From the NCBI GenBank assembly GCA_009731375.1, contig BJOX01000060.1:1138312-1189292 (forward strand): a stretch of 50,981 nt of DNA, written 5' to 3'. The translations under genes and the position numbers were made by a program. The DNA comes from Paulinella micropora. Lineage: Eukaryota > Cercozoa > Imbricatea > Euglyphida. A model generated the notes under the pieces. That model was given only the letters and a program-made list of their open reading frames with translations. It had not been told where the DNA came from and ran no database searches. This document shows positions 36,508 to 47,312 of this stretch, piece by piece (the stretch's first letter is position 1; each line of letters opens with the position of its first letter).

Positions 36508-39022
36508 TCATTCTAAGACTTCAATACGCTCACCTGGGTCGGTGCCAGCGTCTTGTTGGTCCCCACTTGCAGCGGCATATGCCTGCTGGGGATAGTTGGA
36601 GCTGGAACTGGAGCTAGAGCTATTCCGGTATCCGCTTCCTCTGGGAGGGCGCGTTGGGGTCCTCGTTGAGGTCCAGCCTCCACTTGGAAGATAGCCCGTG
36701 TGGCCTCGACCTCCCCTTCCTCCTCCTCTTTGCGTCCCTCGGGACCCTCGAGACGATCCTCTCATTCCTCCTCCTCTTGGCGCCATTGGTCGGCCCTGTT
36801 GTTGTTCTTTCGCCTCCTTCTTCTGCATCTTCTCAAGGAAGGAAATGATGGCCCCGCGGAACTCCGCATTGTCGACCATATTTGCACTCCACTTCCTCTC
36901 CTCCAACTCCTTCTTGTACATGAAGTGTGTGCCCCTTCTGCTGCCTTTGAGCTCTCGCAAGAAGTTATTTCGCATCCTCACATCATCAGAGTCATGGCTG
37001 TATGGGCAGTTGCCTAAGCCAAGCTCTTGCTCCTTCTTGCACGTCATGTATGAGAAATAGCGGTAACAAGGTACCTTCTCATCTCTCCCTCTCTTCAGAC
37101 CTGCCACCCGAGTTGCATGTGCTGCTTGGGCACCTACAACCCCCTGTGTCGTGGTATTGGAGAGTGACTCAGTGGCAGTGTCCCATTCGGAACACGCGTC
37201 GAGCACCTCCTTGAACAGGTCGTCCGGCTGAGTAGCCGCAACAGTCTTCTCGTATATATTGGTTTCCAAAAAGTCCCCCTTCTTCACCGCCTTGAAGGAC
37301 GGACATGATTGTATGAGCCGTGCGAGCTTGCTCGGGTGTCTGGCACACAAAGCGCTCAAGAAGTACAGAATGATGGACTTCCGGCTATAAAAGAGCCCGT
37401 ACTTGGCGCTGACCTCCGTGAGGATCGCCGCCAACCTCGTGCTATCGCCTAACCCTGTGTTCACCTCTTGAAAAATTTCGAACCCAATCAAAGTACCAGT
37501 GCACAGGTGCTGATACCCATGAGTTTTAAAATATTGCAAGAGGACGGCAACTGGCACCGTGCATTGCAGGTCTGTGGTGGTCTTTCTAGCCGACACCACT
37601 CCCGCTCGCAACGTTTTGTATGCCGCTACATCAAACCCTTGTGTAAGGATTGATGGGTCCAACAAGGTGGACAACGCCTCATACTCGTGTGTTTCGTCCG
37701 TTGGATGCTGCTTCATACAAGCATCTATCCTTCGGAGCTTGTCACGAAGGCCAGCATCCGTATTCTTCTGACTCGCTGTCTCTGCATACAGCGTAAGAGC
37801 AGTTGGATCGGACTTGGTATATTTTCGGAAGGCCTGCATGGTAGCCTGTCTGTCCTTCTTGTCGTTATTGTTGACAATGACAGTGGTAGGCGCTGAGCCG
37901 GTCGTAGAGGCGGGAGGGCTGCATGGGTTGGCGAGGCGAAACTAGGGGGAGACAGAAAGGTTCCAGAGGAAAGTGCCTGCCTTGTTGCCGTCGCCCTAGC
38001 CAATGCAATTTGTGCCTCCAACTCCTTCCTTTCTTTTTCTGTTGCTATATTCCTGATGTGCAGGTCTTGAGCATGATGAAAGAATGACATGAGCTCGGCT
38101 GCCTTCCGAAGAAGCAGAGTTTTCTCCGCCATCTCCTTCTCTGTTGCTTTGTTAGTAGCAGGGAGTGCCTGCTTCGGCTCCAAGATCGTATGATCCTTCG
38201 TCTGAGCCCACCTCTTCCATGCATCGTCCTTTTGAAAGGCCGCATGCAGCTTTTTCAGCTTCGTCACCCCTCCGACTTCCCCTTCTATTTCCTGCAGGAC
38301 TGGGTGAGTGTCCCTGCCAAATTTGGTTTGTTGGAGTTTGCCAAAGTCAATTAACTTGGCCTCCATAAGTTTCAAAGGCACATCCATGACATTAAGCTGC
38401 CCTCGCAGGTTCTTGCCTTTAAACTCTCTTTCTCCCTTCTTTATTCCTTCGATGTCCTGACCAGGATCAAGCAACCTGACCAGTGCTCTGGTCCTCCATG
38501 GCAGCACACTTTTCGCAGACTGGTACTCATAGAGTATAGCACACTCAAACACTCCCCAAATGAGGTTGAGTAGCTCCAGTAAAGACATTTGGTCCCCATA
38601 TGAGACATGTTGCACCTGTAACTGTGCACCGTCGTCTCTGAGGACTGCTGCAAGAGGCAGAGCTTGACTCGGGATGGGGTAACAGATATCCTCCTTTCTC
38701 AAGGGATCTCCCCATCGAATCTCTGGGGGAATATATAGCCATTTACCGCCTGCTGCTCCCCTATTTGCTTCTCAAACTCCTTCTTAGTTAGTTTGGCGTA
38801 TTCGGCCACCCACTGATCTTCCTCCTCCTTCTTCTCCTTGTCCTCCTCCGTCATCATCGCTCCCTCATCTTGGACCTGGTCCATTGGATTGTCTGCTCCT
38901 CCTGTGTCAAAGGAAGGCCCTGCCAAATCCGTTTCGTCCCCTAGAGTGCCAACGAGCGTAATTACATCTTCTGGGGTTTGAGCACTCGCCCCTCCGTCAT
39001 CCTCAGTCCATTCTTCATACAT
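36508..39022 (-). CDS. Gypsy Gag with CCCH zinc finger and RGG tail, frame-broken
   Basis: Begins at ATG 39022 (MYEEWTEDDGG, acidic). Frame changes occur near 38700 and 37925, then the frame runs to TGA 36508. The middle is helical capsid-like sequence. Near 37070-36990 lies a single finger, CYRYFSYMTC ... GNCPYSH (C-x8-C-x10-C-x3-H), CCCH type and not the usual retroviral CCHC knuckle. It is followed by an Arg/Gly-rich tail (GGGMRGSSRGSRGTQRGGGR), expected to bind RNA. A Ser run and ERIEVLE end the protein. The stop context is TGA CGG, and the same frame is open beyond it. Confidence 0.7.
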
Positions 39023-39164
39023 GGTCGCTGGGGGAATATGAGTGGGACAGAGCTGATTCTACCCCGTATTTGCTCTGTTCGTCTCTGGGGAACGAATAGA
39101 GAGAAAGATGAAAAAATAGTATAGAGAGAGAGAGTGTCTCACCTCTATGTCTTATGTGTGTGTG

Positions 39165-39211
<47 letters not shown>

Positions 39212-40570
39212 TGAGAAAGAAGTAGTCTGTACGACTTTCTCTGAAAATTTGATCTCCTTCTCCACTCCTCTTCTCTTTTGCTCTTTTTGTTGTTGTATCT
39301 GTTATGAGGTACTAGGACCTACGTACAGATAGTGTCAAAGAGGCTTGAGAAGCACTCCTTGAGAAGTCGACTTGTCGTCGGATAGGTGTTCAGACCTACT
39401 TTCGAAAAACAGTCAGAGATTTGCAAAAATACTCTGATGTGTGTGACTTGAGAGGCAACTAAGTGCACAGACTTGAGAGGGAGAGTACTAGGCTCGTGTC
39501 CTTCAAGTTTGTTTGTCACTGTGAGTGTTTGTTCGTACGTATGTTGACTTACTCTGTCTCTGCCTCAAGCGAGAACAGGAGAACAGAAAAGATGTCTGGT
39601 ATCTGCCTCAAGGGAGAACAAGGATAAAGGCTGTGGAGAGGGTACTGGGACACCTACTCACAAACGCCTAGACGTATTGTTTTGCAAAAGAGCTTGTGTG
39701 GGGATGTGTTGGAGTATTTGTTGTTTGAGTCTGCCTACTCAATGGAGATAGGTCAGCCCAAATTTTCCTTCTGCCGTCAAAGGACAAGCCAGAAAAGAAA
39801 TCAGCCGTGTGCTGGTGACTCCAATGTTATAATCCCCGAAGATAGCTCGTTAAAAAGTCGGTAATACAACCAAACACAAATCCCCAAAGGAGAATGATGT
39901 CTCGTTATATTAGCTCAGTGAAACCGCACAAAAGAAAGCGGCAACAGACCAAGGTTAAAATGGCATTAGGTCAAATCCGGCCAAACGATATTGAAATAAT
40001 GGGAAGAAACTAGGTGCACCTGACACCAAAAAAAGTGTACTTTTTTAGCTATCCGGGGGGTAATGCCTACAATGCCTTCTTATTAAAGTATCTGTGTGCA
40101 ACCTGATTTCTAACGGAGTTATCAACGGTTATGAGCCGCTGGGAAAATAGTTTATCACATCAATACGTGACATGTACGCAAACTCAGAGTCAGGCTGGAA
40201 CAGTTTTTATCTCAGCTCACGCACCTGTCTATGACTGCATTACCCGGAACACATGCAAGGATTTTACTGTGATTACTATCAGCTAGAAGAATGCGCTTAT
40301 GACACTAGTATTAATATTAATATTATTCAGTACTGGCGACATTCAAATTAAACATGAAAAATAATATAAAAAATTTCAACATATATAAAAAGTTCAACTT
40401 AAAAAAAAGTTCAACCTGACAGAATAAAAAGTTGAACTGCAGGCTTTTATAAAAAGTTGAACGTATATACAATTTTAACTCTATATATACTGTATGACGT
40501 CGAACTGAGCATAAAATATTAATATATCAAAATATTTATACAAGTAAAAAAATAATGTTGAAATATTTAT
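39023..40570. other. Gypsy leader/possible LTR and AT-rich spacer
   Basis: Upstream (right) of Gag: a (TG)n tract (39155-39180) next to about 30 T (39180-39210), then unremarkable sequence that must hold the element leader and any 5' LTR. From about 39900 it becomes AT-rich. At 40371-40475, AAAAAGTTCAAC or its variant AAAAAGTTGAAC recurs about six times at irregular 15-25-bp spacing. I support no gene here. Confidence 0.5.
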
Positions 40571-40601
40571 GCACTATTAATAATAATAATAATAATAATA
40601 C
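40570..40601. repeat. (ATA)n tail microsatellite
   Basis: TTA repeats at the 3' tail of the leftmost retroelement, as read on the minus strand. Confidence 0.85.
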
Positions 40602-41006
40602 TATATCTGAGGCGTACTGATGCAGCTAATGGCATATCCTCAACGGACATAAGCCTCCAATACCCTTGTTCGAGGTCCTCCACCCCCCCGTGTCAGTCTC
40701 TCGCCTGATGATCGGGGCCACCGATGGAGCTCCTGAGGGCAAGACTGCACTAAGCCGAGGTTATTCCGCAGTCCCAGCAACCTCTTGCAAGACGTCACCG
40801 AATGTGCAAGTGCATACACCAAGCGCGGTTGCTAGAGCTGCCTCGAAACCCCACCCATAACAATCTGGTGTCTGCTGGGTCCTGGGCTATCAACCAGCAT
40901 ATGCGGAGTTTAAGATCTTTTACGCGCGCAACGACCCTCCTCCCCAGCATCTACCACCAAAGGGTTATGAGTTGGCGTCACAGTTTAACGCCTTGAGGCC
41001 ATTGGG

Positions 41007-41010
<4 letters not shown>
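40602..41010 (-). mobile_element. ~400-bp non-autonomous retroelement, copy 1
   Basis: It matches 41100-41511 over its whole length with scattered differences. On the minus strand it starts CAGCCCAATGGCCT and ends in the tail TTGGAGGCTTATGTCC ... GCTGCATCAGTACGCCTC followed by (TTA)n. A TGATAGCCCAGG block and a GGGTTTCGAGGC block about 50 bases apart look like weak pol III boxes A and B. It codes for nothing. Confidence 0.7.
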
Positions 41011-41085
<75 letters not shown>

Positions 41086-41099
41086 TTAATAATAATAAT
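41011..41099. repeat. (ATA)n microsatellite between copies 1 and 2
   Basis: About 85 bases of ATA repeats, forming the tail of copy 2 and abutting the head of copy 1. Confidence 0.95.
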
Positions 41100-41511
41100 T
41101 CCTCTAAGGCATACTGATGCAGCTGATGGCACGATCCGTTTCCGGACATGAGCCTCCATGCCCTTGTTCGAGGTGCTCCATCCCCACCTAGTCAGTCTCT
41201 TGACTGATTATAGGGGCCACCGATGGAGCTCCTGAGGGCAAGACTACACTAAGCCGAGGTTATTCCGCAGTCCCAACAACCTTCTTGTAAAACGTTGCCG
41301 CATGTGCAAGTGCATACACCAAGCATAGTTGCAAGAACTACCTCAAAACCCCACCCATAACAATTTGGTGTCCGCTGGGTCCACGGGCTATCAACCGGCA
41401 TAGCGGAGTTTAAGATCTTCGACAGGCGCCCAACGACCCTCCTCCCCAGCATCATCCACCAAATGGTTTTGAGTTAGCATCACAGTTTAACGCCGTAAGG
41501 CCATTGGGCTG
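41100..41511 (-). mobile_element. ~400-bp non-autonomous retroelement, copy 2
   Basis: Near-identical in layout to copy 1. Its tail reads CATGGAGGCTCATGTCCGG ... GCTGCATCAGTATGCC, then AGAGGAATTATTATT on the minus strand. The ~90 bases to its right (41512-41601) are unassigned. Confidence 0.7.
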
Positions 41512-41601
41512 GAGCTCTGATAAACAAGCGTGACTAAGTTTTTATAATCAGGTGTTACCCTCAAATATATCACAGTCAACACTCCGAGAAGAAAGATATA
41601 C

Positions 41602-41692
41602 TTCCTTTAAGGCATACTGATGCAGCTGATGGCACGATCCGTTTCCGGACATGAGCCTCCATGCCCTTGTTCGAGGTGCTCCAATAATAATA
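41602..41692 (-). mobile_element. 5'-truncated copy of the ~400-bp element
   Basis: Only the tail region (GGAGCACCTCGAACAAGGGC, the ATGGAGGC core, then AGTATGCCTTAAAGG) is present, as expected for 5' truncation during target-primed reverse transcription. Confidence 0.7.
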
Positions 41693-41729
41693 ATAATAAT
41701 AATAATAATCATAATAATAATAATAATAA
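41693..41729. repeat. (ATA)n microsatellite
   Basis: TTA tail between the truncated element and SINE copy 1, with one ATC interruption. Confidence 0.9.
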
Positions 41730-41906
41730 CCCGTGAGGGGAGTACGAAGAATTGACGATAGGCTCTAATGACACCCCCGCAAGGGCAGTTCCAACACTTC
41801 CAGACGGACCGGTATGTTCAATGAAAATACTGGTGGCACCGACGGGAATCGAACTGGCGACAGGGCCCAGATGGTAGAACTTGACCACTGGGCTATCACG
41901 GTGTCC
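41730..41906 (-). mobile_element. tRNA-derived SINE, copy 1
   Basis: On the minus strand the head GGACACCGTGATAGCCCAGTGG carries a box A-like TAGCCCAGTGG, and GTTCGATTCC is a good box B about 45 bases on. The end of the head, CGGTGCCACC, resembles the 3' end of a tRNA. The body (ACCGGTCCGTCTGGAAGTG ... CCCCTCACGGG) is shared with the copy at 48374-48642. It is not a working tRNA: cloverleaf stems are only partly kept. This copy lacks the LINE-like tail seen in copy 2. Confidence 0.8.

Positions 41907-41965
<59 letters not shown>
41907..41965. repeat. (ATA)n microsatellite, LINE 3' tail
   Basis: About 58 bases directly after the LINE 3' end (minus strand), abutting the head of SINE copy 1. 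Confidence 0.95.
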
Positions 41966-41966
<1 letters not shown>

Positions 41967-41978
41967 GGCTTCCTCAGA

Positions 41979-43886
41979 CTATTGCATCAGATCCAGATCC
42001 TGGACATCTGCCTCCATTGGGTCACCGGGGTCAGCCGATCCCAACGCATTGTCAGAACACCAAACAGACATAGCAGCAACAGCAACAGCAGGGGCAGATG
42101 GGGGCTGTGAAGTGCATGAAGAGCTAGATGCGAGGGTGTTAGCTGAAGAGAAGAACTCGGAGACACTACGCTGCGCTCCCGAACCCCTCTCTCTAGCCAG
42201 GACGTCCACACTGCGCGGACGGCCGCGCCGCGCAACATCAACGTCACTTGGGGGAGAGGGTGGGACAGAAGCTGATGGAACCTCAGTGAGGTCAATCACC
42301 TCCTCGCCCCCATCCTCCACCCCAAGCTCCTCCCTTTTACCCTCCCTAGCAGACCAACACTCAGACACATATGATCCAAACAACACATCCAACTTTGGAG
42401 GGGGACGCAACGCTGTAACCCCTAACAACGCAGCAAGCCTAAAGTTACTGCGGAAGCGCGACTTCCCCTGAAAAAGCTTACAAAACAATCGTGATTGATC
42501 CACAGGCGACATATCATCCCAACCCTGCCGCACAGAGCCCTCCCGCTCCCGCCCAAGCAACACATCCTCCACCACAACCTCACCGCCTACGACCTCACCA
42601 CCCTCCTCACTCCCTCCATCCCCCTCAGCACCCCCCACAGCCATGCCACCGAGCCTCTGCATACTCAGCAACAGCTGCTTACGTCTCCCCTCATGCATGG
42701 GGCAATCCCATAAGAAGTGCGCAAGGGACTCATTGACATCATCATGACAACAGAAGCAGCGAGGGGACATGCCACTGACCAACTTGCTGCGGTACAACCG
42801 AAGGCGGTTGTTGCAGCTGAGCAACCTTCTCCGAAGCAGATTATAATGCGCATCATCAAGGGCTACCCATCTTGGGAACTCCTTAGTTCCAAAGACTTGT
42901 CTTAGGATGACTCGCAGGCCATCAGTAAGATCGCTGCCTGCCTCTCGCTTGTCCCACATCAGTTGCTGCACCATCTTGACGTCCTGCTGAAGGGCCCACT
43001 TGTCCACAGTCGAATACCAACGCTCGAGGTCCTTCTCTGAGCTATTTAGGAGCTCCTGAAGCCCTTGTTGTAGATCCATTGAGTCCCTGATAGCGCCTTC
43101 GGCCTCCGCAGTCCAGTCGGATTTGACTTGAGATGCGATGACAGGAAATCGCTGCACCATCTTGACGTCTCGCTTGTCCCACATCAGTTGCTGCACCATC
43201 TTGACGTCCTGCTGAAGGGCCCACTTGTCCACAGTCGAACACCAACCCTCGAGGTCCTTCTCTGAGCTATTTAGGAGCTCCTGAAGCCCTTGTTGTAGAT
43301 CCATTGAGTCCCTGATAGCGCCTTCGGCCTCCGCAGTCCAGTCGGATTTGACTTGAGATGCGATGACAGGAAATCGCTTCTCCGGTAGAACACGCAGCCG
43401 TCCATAGAACTTCAGTTGCGCCGCCCGCCGCAAACGCTCCGCACTCAAAGAGCGCGCCAGAAAGAGTGTAATCCACTTGCTTGTCTTAGGGCTGATGCCG
43501 AGAATCATCCTCATGGGGCGCAGCATTGCTGCCTCCAGCTTGGTGAGCTGCGATACGGGGGCACGCCAGACATCGAAGGCGTACTTCAGCTTGGCCCCCA
43601 CAAGTTGATTCCAGCACATGAGACGATACCTAGCTTGTATCTCACCTGCACACCACAAAGAGTACCAACCTGCGGTGGCGACTTCAGTGACACGCGTAGC
43701 CCGCAGGGCCTGCTCCTTCCACTTCAGGTCGTCGGTGATAACCACTCCCAGGTACTTGTACTGACTGGTGACACAAAGCTTCTGGCCGCGAAACCACACC
43801 ACGGGCTCACCTCGCTCCCTGATACTTGGTCGTTTCGCCTTGCTCGACGTGTAAATGGGCATGATTTCCGTCTTGCCGGGCTTCAA
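41979..43886 (-). CDS. LINE ORF2 C-terminal part
   Basis: Continues the RT frame after a one-base shift at about 43884 (GWK / LKPGKTEIMPIYTSS). It contains the RT thumb and connection region (KYLGVVITDDLKWKEQA) and a Cys/His motif near the end (CFCCHDDVNESLAHFLWDC), the zinc-binding motif usual after LINE RTs. A 225-bp in-frame tandem duplication (42944-43168 and 43169-43380) repeats 75 residues starting RFPVIASQVKSDWTAEAEGA. The last codons, MEADVQDLDLMQ, overlap the 3' tail core shared with the SINEs. Confidence 0.8.
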   Translation of the reverse strand: MKPGKTEIMPIYTSSKAKRPSIRERGEPVVWFRGQKLCVTSQYKYLGVVITDDLKWKEQALRATRVTEVATAGWYSLWCAGEIQARYRLMCWNQLVGAKLKYAFDVWRAPVSQLTKLEAAMLRPMRMILGISPKTSKWITLFLARSLSAERLRRAAQLKFYGRLRVLPEKRFPVIASQVKSDWTAEAEGAIRDSMDLQQGLQELLNSSEKDLEGWCSTVDKWALQQDVKMVQQLMWDKRDVKMVQRFPVIASQVKSDWTAEAEGAIRDSMDLQQGLQELLNSSEKDLERWYSTVDKWALQQDVKMVQQLMWDKREAGSDLTDGLRVILRQVFGTKEFPRWVALDDAHYNLLRRRLLSCNNRLRLYRSKLVSGMSPRCFCCHDDVNESLAHFLWDCPMHEGRRKQLLLSMQRLGGMAVGGAEGDGGSEEGGEVVGGEVVVEDVLLGREREGSVRQGWDDMSPVDQSRLFCKLFQGKSRFRSNFRLAALLGVTALRPPPKLDVLFGSYVSECWSAREGKREELGVEDGGEEVIDLTEVPSASVPPSPPSDVDVARRGRPRSVDVLARERGSGAQRSVSEFFSSANTLASSSSCTSQPPSAPAVAVAAMSVWCSDNALGSADPGDPMEADVQDLDLMQ

Positions 43887-46500
43887 GTTGACTTCCAGCC
43901 GGTAACTTCCGCGAACTTGGCCACAACATTGACCATCTTCTGGAGCTCGGTGCGACTGTGAGCGATCAGGGCCACGTCGTCCGCGTATAGAAGTGCCTTG
44001 ATGTCGTTCAGCCGCTTCACATCCGTGATCTTGAGGGCACTCGCCAGCCGATCACACAGCTCATCCATAAAGACGTTGAAGAGTGTGGGAGAGAGAGGGG
44101 ACCCCTGTTGGACGCCTACACCCTCCAGTACTTCGGGGGTGAGTGCTCCATCAACTAGCACTTGCGACGAAGTCTGCTCGTAGCACCTGCGTAGCGTGCG
44201 CCAGAACTTGCCCCTTACACCCAGCTTCCAGAGCCTCTCAAATAGGCCATCTCTCCAAACAGACGGGAAAGCCTTGCGTAGATCGACGAACAGGACATAC
44301 GACTCCCGCTTCTGCTGCTGACGCCCCTTCAACCTCTGCCAAAGGGTAAAGACCTGATCCGTAGTGCGACGCCCCGGGCGGAAGCCTCCCTGCTCTGGAC
44401 GTAGCTTATCCGGGCCATCCACGAAGAGCGTTAGACGAGTAGCTAATAAGGACAGATACAGCTTACCAAGGCAACTAATAATCGAGATATCCCTCCAGTT
44501 GTCAGGATCCGTAGGATCCCCACCCTTGGGGATATTGACGATGATTCCCTTGCCCCAAGCTTTTGGAGTCCTCTCGGCTTCTCGAATCCAGTTGAAGTAC
44601 TGCGTTAAGTAGCCATTGATGTAGGCGCCGCCATACTTGAGCATCTCGTTCTTCACTTTGTCCTCGCCACAAGCTTTGTGGTTATTCAGGGCACGTTGCC
44701 TTGCAAGGACCTCCTCTTGCGTGAACGGCTTGTCCAGCTCTTCGCAAGTGTCTTCACCTACTTCGTGCTCCTTCATAGCCCGGGCCACCTCATCTCTGAA
44801 GCGATCGTTCCAGTGGAACTGCCGCTTAGCTTCGGCTTCCTCCCACTCCAGCGAGCCTGCTTCTGCACAGCACTCCACCACAACAGCCGCACTTGCCGGA
44901 TTTTCCCGTGGCTTCACCGAATTTTTCCGAAATTCCTCCCACCGAGCGACCTTTTCCGGCAGCGTACACGCCAGTGAGCCATCCTCCCTTTGCACCGGCG
45001 CGGAGACCTTCGTTCTGCGTGCCCCGCCAAGCCGCTTCGCGAGTAGCCAAAAGCGCTTTGAGGATTGCTCGCGTTGACATTTGACCGCTTCTTCCTGCAC
45101 TTGCTTGAAGGAGGCGGACTTCTTGGCCCGAGTTGCCTTCCGAATTTGCTTGCGGAGCCGTAGCCAATTCGGACGGGCTTCCGCATTCGATTCATTCCTC
45201 CTGTATGCTGCGTAGGCCTCCCGGCGCTGCTGAATGAGCCCCTTTAGCTCCCCGTCGAACCAATGGTTGGTGAAACGGGGTCGTATACATCTGGAGCCAA
45301 GGACCCGGTGCGCCGCCATTCGGAAGGACTGCGCCACTCGCTCGGTGACGTCATCTACCACCCGTTGGCTGTCGGCACCACCCGATAGGTCAAGCTCAGG
45401 CAGCTGATGCACTCCAAGCTTCTGTAGGCAATGCTGGAATACGTCATCGAACTTGTCGCGTAGATAATCCAGCGCTTGCTTCGCAGCGTGATCATTACCC
45501 GAGACACCAGCACCAATAAGCTTATCAACACGAAAGGACCTGTAAGGTTTCGCAGCCCGCTTTGGCCGGCGCTGGCCGCTCCACGTCAGTTCGGCCCATA
45601 CTGCCTTGTGGTCCGTATCAAGATCATCTTCGCATACTCCGAACTTTGCTCCAGATGCCAAGCCAGGCGACGCGCAGATGTAATCGAGGAGGTGCTTGCC
45701 TGTGCCCATGCCGCGCTGCTCACGCCGGGACCACCAGTAGGACCCTTCCACTGGGCACGAGAAGCCGCTCAGATTTCGCAGGCCCGTAGCGACGAGGACA
45801 GCCGCGAGTCTCTTGCCGTTCTCCGAACGTACCGGTGCTCCCTTATCATCGACCTCCCCGTGCTGACCGACGATGCCCTCCTCTTTTCGGCTGCATGCCG
45901 GCCCGAGCTTCGCGTTGGCATCCGCCACCGTGACCACAAGACCTTTGGCTCCAAAAAAAGCTATAGCTGCCTGCCAGGCCGCATACGCCTCTGACGACTC
46001 TTCTTCCTGCGTTTCCTGGGGAAAGTAGCCGTTGCCCACATAGATATCCTGAGCGCCGGTAACACCCGAGGCGATACGCAGCCACACTTGCTGCCGGTGG
46101 TCGACGGGGGCTGACACCAGGTTGCAATACGGACCAAGGAAGTTAGCCACCGCGAATAGAACCCCACCCTTGCAGCGATTTTTCTCGCTGACCTCCGCAG
46201 GTTTTCCAAAAATCCGGAATCCATCCAGGCTGCATTTGGAAAGTTGCTTCTTGCCCATGCGGTGCTCCTGAGCCCCGATGACTAGCCAGCCCTCGTGCTT
46301 GTAGAATGATGCCCATTCCGCCGTGCCTACGTTGTCGTATCCCGTTTTACCCTGCCAGTTGTGACTCGCGACGAGTAGCTTGAAGCCGGTATCGAACTGC
46401 TTGGAGCGGTGCTTCTTGGCTCGTTTCCGGACCCGACGGCCGCGCTTGGCTCGCCCTCGTGCTGCCCCCCTCTGCAGGTGCTTGCGCAGGTTGGTCCCCC
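43883..46500 (-). CDS. LINE ORF2: AP endonuclease and reverse transcriptase
   Basis: After a basic start (RGRAKRGRRVRKRAKKHRSK) comes an APE-type endonuclease: LLVASHNWQGKTGYDN, IGAQEHRMGKKQ, VWLRIASGV, VVTVADANAKLG, HLLDYICASPG and DLDTDHKAVWAELTW. RT follows with NHKACGEDKVKNEMLKY, IVNIPKGGDPTDPDNWRDIS, RPEQGGFRPGRRTTDQVF, YVLFVDLRKAFPSVWRDGLF, GVGVQQGSPLSPTLFNVFM and the catalytic LLYADDVALIAHS. The frame is open further right to 46813, but there ORF1 is the better reading. The enzyme nicks target DNA and copies element RNA onto it. Confidence 0.85.
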
Positions 46501-47312
46501 ACTGCACTGGCCGCCGAATGCAGGGGCACCACATGCACATCAGCACACTCAGACACACACTTAATAGGTGCATCGGCAGCCAATTCCGAAGACACCACCT
46601 GCACATCATCGACACATTCTTCATGCAGAGGCAAGACGCGATATCCCGTCGCAGCTTCCTCCTTCCGGACCGCCGCTTCCCCACGCAGATGGATGCGAAT
46701 AAGCCTTCGGACACGTTCCCTGTCCCTGAACCTGCGCCCAAGGGCCACATTGACCCCTCTGCCGAAGAATTTGAGATGTTTGAGTTGCTGCAACGCCGTC
46801 TGCCTGCTGTCATCGTCCTCGTAGACCAGCTCCAGGTGACGAGACATTCGCTGGCCTTGCCACTCCATTACCGGGACCACCAGACCAAGACCGCTCATTT
46901 TGGAGGCGATCTCCTGTAGATTGGCGCGTTCTGAGAGCCCCCAGACAATCAGATTACGCCCGTCCTTGTCGTACCGATCTACCCGCCGGTACCGTCGAGG
47001 CGGCGGTGCCATCTGCCATATAGCGCCGCTCGCCTTATGTTGAAGCGCCGACCCGTGTGCCAGGTTTGGGGAGGAAGGATGAGGCGCAGCTAAGATAGCC
47101 TCTCCACGTGGTTCAGGAATTCCGTCATATACGCGAGCCCTCATCCTCCCATCCTGGGACATCGGGCCAGAGCCCGTCGAAGAGGCATTCCCACGGGGAT
47201 TGTCCAGGTCTTCGGCGATTCTACCTTGTCCCATAAGGGCCACAGTGGTAGCTCCGTGCTTCGCGTATTTGTAATCCATTGAGAGTAGTAGACGGCCAAT
47301 GTCGCTGGCCAT
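46347..47312 (-). CDS. LINE ORF1-like RNA-binding protein
   Basis: ATG at 47312 (MASDIGRLLLSMDYKYAKHG). An RRM-like fold is suggested by NLIVWGLSERANLQEIASKM ... HLELVYEDDDSRQTALQQL ... FFGRGVNVALGRRFRDR, as in ORF1 proteins of several LINE clades that coat element RNA. From about 46500 down, the better protein sequence lies in the ORF2 frame, so the true ORF1 either ends near there or is joined to ORF2 by a frame change at a CCCCC run (~46497). Confidence 0.6.
   Translation of the reverse strand: MASDIGRLLLSMDYKYAKHGATTVALMGQGRIAEDLDNPRGNASSTGSGPMSQDGRMRARVYDGIPEPRGEAILAAPHPSSPNLAHGSALQHKASGAIWQMAPPPRRYRRVDRYDKDGRNLIVWGLSERANLQEIASKMSGLGLVVPVMEWQGQRMSRHLELVYEDDDSRQTALQQLKHLKFFGRGVNVALGRRFRDRERVRRLIRIHLRGEAAVRKEEAATGYRVLPLHEECVDDVQVVSSELAADAPIKCVSECADVHVVPLHSAASAVGDQPAQAPAEGGSTRASQARPSGPETSQEAPLQAVRYRLQATRRESQLAG

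Larger units (their letters stand above)
32075..39022 (-). mobile_element. Ty3/Gypsy LTR retrotransposon, 3' end missing, decayed frames
   Basis: Minus-strand order: Gag, protease, reverse transcriptase, RNase H, integrase (pol order of Ty3/Gypsy). The integrase C terminus and the 3' LTR are absent, as receptor coding sequence follows directly at about 32070-32080. With only one possible LTR left (somewhere in 39023-40570), its borders cannot be found by comparing LTRs. A 10-N gap (32481-32490) removes part of the integrase core. At least seven frame or stop breaks are present. Confidence 0.85.

Noticed and set aside
41820-41906. A functional tRNA gene on the minus strand
   Set aside because: Boxes A and B are good but the cloverleaf is only partial, and the same sequence recurs with a common body at 48374-48642, as in a SINE.
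45476-45994. 172-codon plus-strand frame inside the LINE
   Set aside because: It is the antisense of the endonuclease domain, which has clear motifs on the minus strand.
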